Of a stretch of DNA of 7,435 nucleotides, positions 5,462-7,435 are shown piece after piece. The stretch comes from Candidatus Brocadiia bacterium (GTDB lineage: Bacteria > Planctomycetota > MHYJ01 > WSZJ01): NCBI GenBank assembly GCA_013360825.1, contig JABWAY010000203.1, positions 1 to 7,435 of the forward strand, read 5' to 3'. Below the pieces are notes generated by a model, which was not told where the DNA came from, ran no database searches, and saw nothing but the letters and a program-made list of their open reading frames with translations. A program made the translations under genes and the position numbers. Positions within the stretch are counted from its first letter, which is position 1. Every line of letters begins with the position of its first letter.

Positions 5462-6490
5462 GTGCGTCTTCACAACCCGTTCGCCCGGAGAGGGAAGGAC
5501 TCTATCCGGGACTGGGCGGCACGCCTCCTCGATCAGGAGGGAGGGACCCCGGGCGTCGGTGAGGCCGGTGGGGAGAGCCGGCGCGGGACCGCGACGGTGA
5601 TCGGGATCGGGCCCGGCGTCTGCCGGTTGTCGAGTCATGGCGCGGACATCCTGGCCCGGATCGGGATTGCCGAGCCGATCGCACCCGGGGATGTGGTGTG
5701 CCTCGCGGACAGGGGTGGGGGTCCTGAAGTCGTCGAGATCCTCCCGAGGCGAAGTCGTCTCTCGCGTCCCGACCCCGCACTGGGCCATCAGGAACGGGTC
5801 ATCGCCGCCAATGTAGACCGGGTCGTCGTCGTCGCGTCGGCGTGCCGTCCGGCGTGGCGTCCACGACTCGTCGACCGGGTCCTCGTCGCCGCGGCGTACG
5901 GCGGCGCGCACGGGATGGTCTGCGTCAACAAGGAGGACCTGCTGGCCTGCGGACAGGAGCGCTCGGCACTGGAACGGGACCTCGCCCGACTCCAGGCGGC
6001 GGGCACGACCGCGATCCTGGTCTCCGCCACGACCGGGAACGGTCTGGACTCCCTTCGCACCGAACTCGCCGGCCGGCTTGCCGTCTTCGTCGGACAGTCC
6101 GGGGTCGGAAAGTCGACGCTGGTCAACGCGCTCGATCCCTCGCTGGGGACGCGCACAGGCGAAGTCCAGGAGAGGTCCGGCAAGGGGAAGCACACGACCA
6201 CCTCCTCCTCCCTGCTGGAGCTTCCCGGAGGAATCCGGATCATCGACACACCGGGAGTCCGCAGCTTCGGCTTGTGGGCCATTTCCCCGGCGGAACTCGC
6301 CGCGTACTTCCCGGAATTCACCGGCGCGGCCTCGCACTGCCGGTTCACCGACTGCACGCATGATCACGAACCGGAGTGCGGCGTCCGGGCGGCCGCATCG
6401 GCAGGTACGGTCGCCCCCGGTCGGTTTGAGAGCTACCTCCGCATCCTGGCGTCCCTTCGGGGCCGCAGGGCCGGAAAGGTGGAGCGATGA
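5462..6490 (+). CDS. rsgA: Ribosome small-subunit-dependent GTPase A (30S maturation factor)
   Basis: RsgA (YjeQ/YloQ) is a circularly permuted GTPase that checks late 30S assembly and frees maturation factors on GTP hydrolysis. The 342-residue product has an N-terminal OB-fold (about 41-110) ending in S-R-P-D-P and then A-A-N-V-D-R. The permuted GTPase motifs appear in the expected order G4-G5-G1-G2-G3: N-K-E-D (156-159), S-A-T (188-190), G-Q-S-G-V-G-K-S-T (211-219), K-H-T-T-T (243-247) and D-T-P-G-V (262-266). The C-terminal zinc site is C293, C298, H300, C306, with the same spacing as in E. coli YjeQ. GTG 5462 is the only start upstream of the OB-fold in this frame, because TGA 5435 closes it. 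Its GGAG is only 3 nt away and lies in a hairpin, so translation may be weak or controlled. The first 40 residues are poorly conserved in this family. Confidence 0.96.
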   Translation: MRLHNPFARRGKDSIRDWAARLLDQEGGTPGVGEAGGESRRGTATVIGIGPGVCRLSSHGADILARIGIAEPIAPGDVVCLADRGGGPEVVEILPRRSRLSRPDPALGHQERVIAANVDRVVVVASACRPAWRPRLVDRVLVAAAYGGAHGMVCVNKEDLLACGQERSALERDLARLQAAGTTAILVSATTGNGLDSLRTELAGRLAVFVGQSGVGKSTLVNALDPSLGTRTGEVQERSGKGKHTTTSSSLLELPGGIRIIDTPGVRSFGLWAISPAELAAYFPEFTGAASHCRFTDCTHDHEPECGVRAAASAGTVAPGRFESYLRILASLRGRRAGKVER

Positions 6491-6496
6491 CCTGCT

Positions 6497-7435
6497 TCAC
6501 CTCGCGGCGCGTGCCTGCCGATCGACCACGACCCGCCCCGACTTGATGACGACGTCGACACTGTTCCCGCCGGCGCGGTAAGGCACGAGACGGATGTCGT
6601 CGGCGTCCCACAACACCATGTCGCCCTGCATCCCCGGCGCAATCCGCCCGACCCGGTCGCCGATCCGAAGCGCGTGGGCGGCGTTGACGGTCGATGCCGC
6701 GAGGCATTCCGCGGCGGTCATGTGGAGGTGTGTCGCGGCCAGGGTCCAGATGAGCTGGAGCGACTCGATGTGGGACGATCCGGGGTTGAAATCCGTCGCG
6801 AGCGCGACCGGCACCCCGGCGTCGATCAGCGCCCGGGCCGGCGCCCAGGTGGAGAGCCCGAGAAACAGCGTCGTTCCGGGGAGGAGCGTGGCGACCGTCC
6901 CCCCGCGGCGCATCGCCTCGATCCCGGCCGCGTCGATCGCCATCAGGTGATCGGCCGAAGCGGCGCCGAGTTCCGCGGCGAGGCGCGCTCCGCCGAGCGT
7001 CGCGAATTCCTCGGCATGGATGCGGAGCCCGAGTCCCGCCGCGCGCCCCGCGAGCAGGATCGCGCGCGACTCCTCGACGGAAAACGCCCCCCGCTCGCAG
7101 AAGACGTCGCACCAGGCCGCCAGTCCCGCCTTCGCGACCGCGGGGATCATGACCCCGCACAGCAGGCGGACATACCCCGCCCGGTCCGCCGAGAACTCGG
7201 GCGGCACGTCGTGCGCCCCCAGGAACGTCGCCACCACCTCCGGCGCCCCCTCTTTTCCGAGCGTGCGGGCCGCGCGGAGCAGTTTGAGCTCATCGGGGAG
7301 CGTCAGCCCGTATCCGCTCTTGATCTCCAGCGTCGTCGTCCCGGCCTCGAGCATGCGCCGGAGCGCCGGACGCGCCCGGCGGACGATCGCCGCCCCGGTC
7401 GCCGCGCGGACCTGCGCGACACTCCGCCGGATTCC
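6497..7435 (-). CDS. hutI: Imidazolonepropionase (5'-truncated by window edge)
   Basis: HutI hydrolyses 4-imidazolone-5-propionate to N-formimino-L-glutamate, the third step of histidine degradation. The frame is open to the right edge, and the 312 residues present are the C-terminal three quarters of a protein usually just over 400 long. The ATG at 7352-7354 is an internal methionine: the sequence upstream still reads as HutI (G-I-R-R-S-V then V-R-A-A-T). Family motifs are T-T-L-E-I-K-S-G-Y-G-L (fragment residues 34-44), A-H-D-V-P (74-78), C-D-V-F-C-E-R-G-A-F-S (109-119), the metal-site R-I-H-A-E-E-F with H140, S-A-D-H-L with H163, and A-T-D-F-N-P-G-S with metal ligand D215. The first H-x-H zinc pair lies outside the window. 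The stop converges on rsgA with 6 nt between them. No other hut gene is visible. Confidence 0.96.
   Translation of the reverse strand, partial: GIRRSVAQVRAATGAAIVRRARPALRRMLEAGTTTLEIKSGYGLTLPDELKLLRAARTLGKEGAPEVVATFLGAHDVPPEFSADRAGYVRLLCGVMIPAVAKAGLAAWCDVFCERGAFSVEESRAILLAGRAAGLGLRIHAEEFATLGGARLAAELGAASADHLMAIDAAGIEAMRRGGTVATLLPGTTLFLGLSTWAPARALIDAGVPVALATDFNPGSSHIESLQLIWTLAATHLHMTAAECLAASTVNAAHALRIGDRVGRIAPGMQGDMVLWDADDIRLVPYRAGGNSVDVVIKSGRVVVDRQARAAR

Noticed and set aside
5027..6367. A 446-codon minus-strand frame covering the pyrD 3' end, the leader and rsgA
   Set aside because: It lies antisense to two well-supported genes and has no family resemblance.
6345..7160. A 271-codon minus-strand frame overlapping hutI
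   Set aside because: It is a +1-type shadow of hutI, rich in Arg and Gly; the hutI frame carries the metal-site motifs.
6497..7354. Treating ATG 7352-7354 as the hutI start
   Set aside because: The 27 codons upstream to the window edge remain open and match HutI, and a start here would lose the first zinc-ligand pair.
1..7435. CRISPR array, tRNA, insertion sequence or toxin-antitoxin pair
   Set aside because: No regularly spaced repeats, tRNA cloverleaf, transposase motifs, terminal inverted repeats or paired small genes were found on either strand by eye.

Overview
This is a GC-rich (about 70 % by eye), gene-dense bacterial chromosomal window. There is no tRNA, rRNA, CRISPR array, insertion sequence, phage gene or attachment site. 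The gene set is a binding-protein-dependent metal-chelate/B12-type ABC importer, a U32-family Fe-S protein, a soluble PAS hybrid kinase, class 2 pyrD, rsgA and hutI. With the high GC and wide use of GTG starts, it suits an environmental, respiring Gram-negative-type bacterium such as a Desulfobacterota, Acidobacteriota or NC10/Rokubacteria relative. The sequence alone does not settle the phylum. Class 2 (quinone-linked) PyrD implies a membrane quinone pool.

Layout. Positions 1-1111 (+) hold the 3' end of a FecE/BtuD-type ATPase gene and a complete FecCD-family permease gene, joined by an ATGA overlap. A U32-family gene (1119-2351, -) converges on the permease with a 7-nt gap. A 182-bp AT-richer divergent spacer (2352-2533) holds an operator-like palindrome and separates the U32 gene from a hybrid histidine kinase (2534-4099, +). 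pyrD (4144-5223, +) follows after 44 bp. A 238-bp leader (5224-5461) holds a strong stem-loop, a possible 19-codon ORF with an excellent ribosome binding site, and hairpins running up to the GTG start of rsgA (5462-6490, +). hutI (6497-7435, -) converges on rsgA with a 6-nt gap and runs off the right edge without its 5' end.

How the genes relate. Only the ATPase/permease pair is a clear functional unit. The kinase, pyrD and rsgA share a strand but look like separate functions placed side by side. I see no convincing novel multi-gene system. The most interesting items are the U32 protein, which carries an extra C-terminal four-cysteine cluster, the structured leader before rsgA, the GC hairpin against the pyrD start codon, and the isolated palindrome between the U32 and kinase genes.
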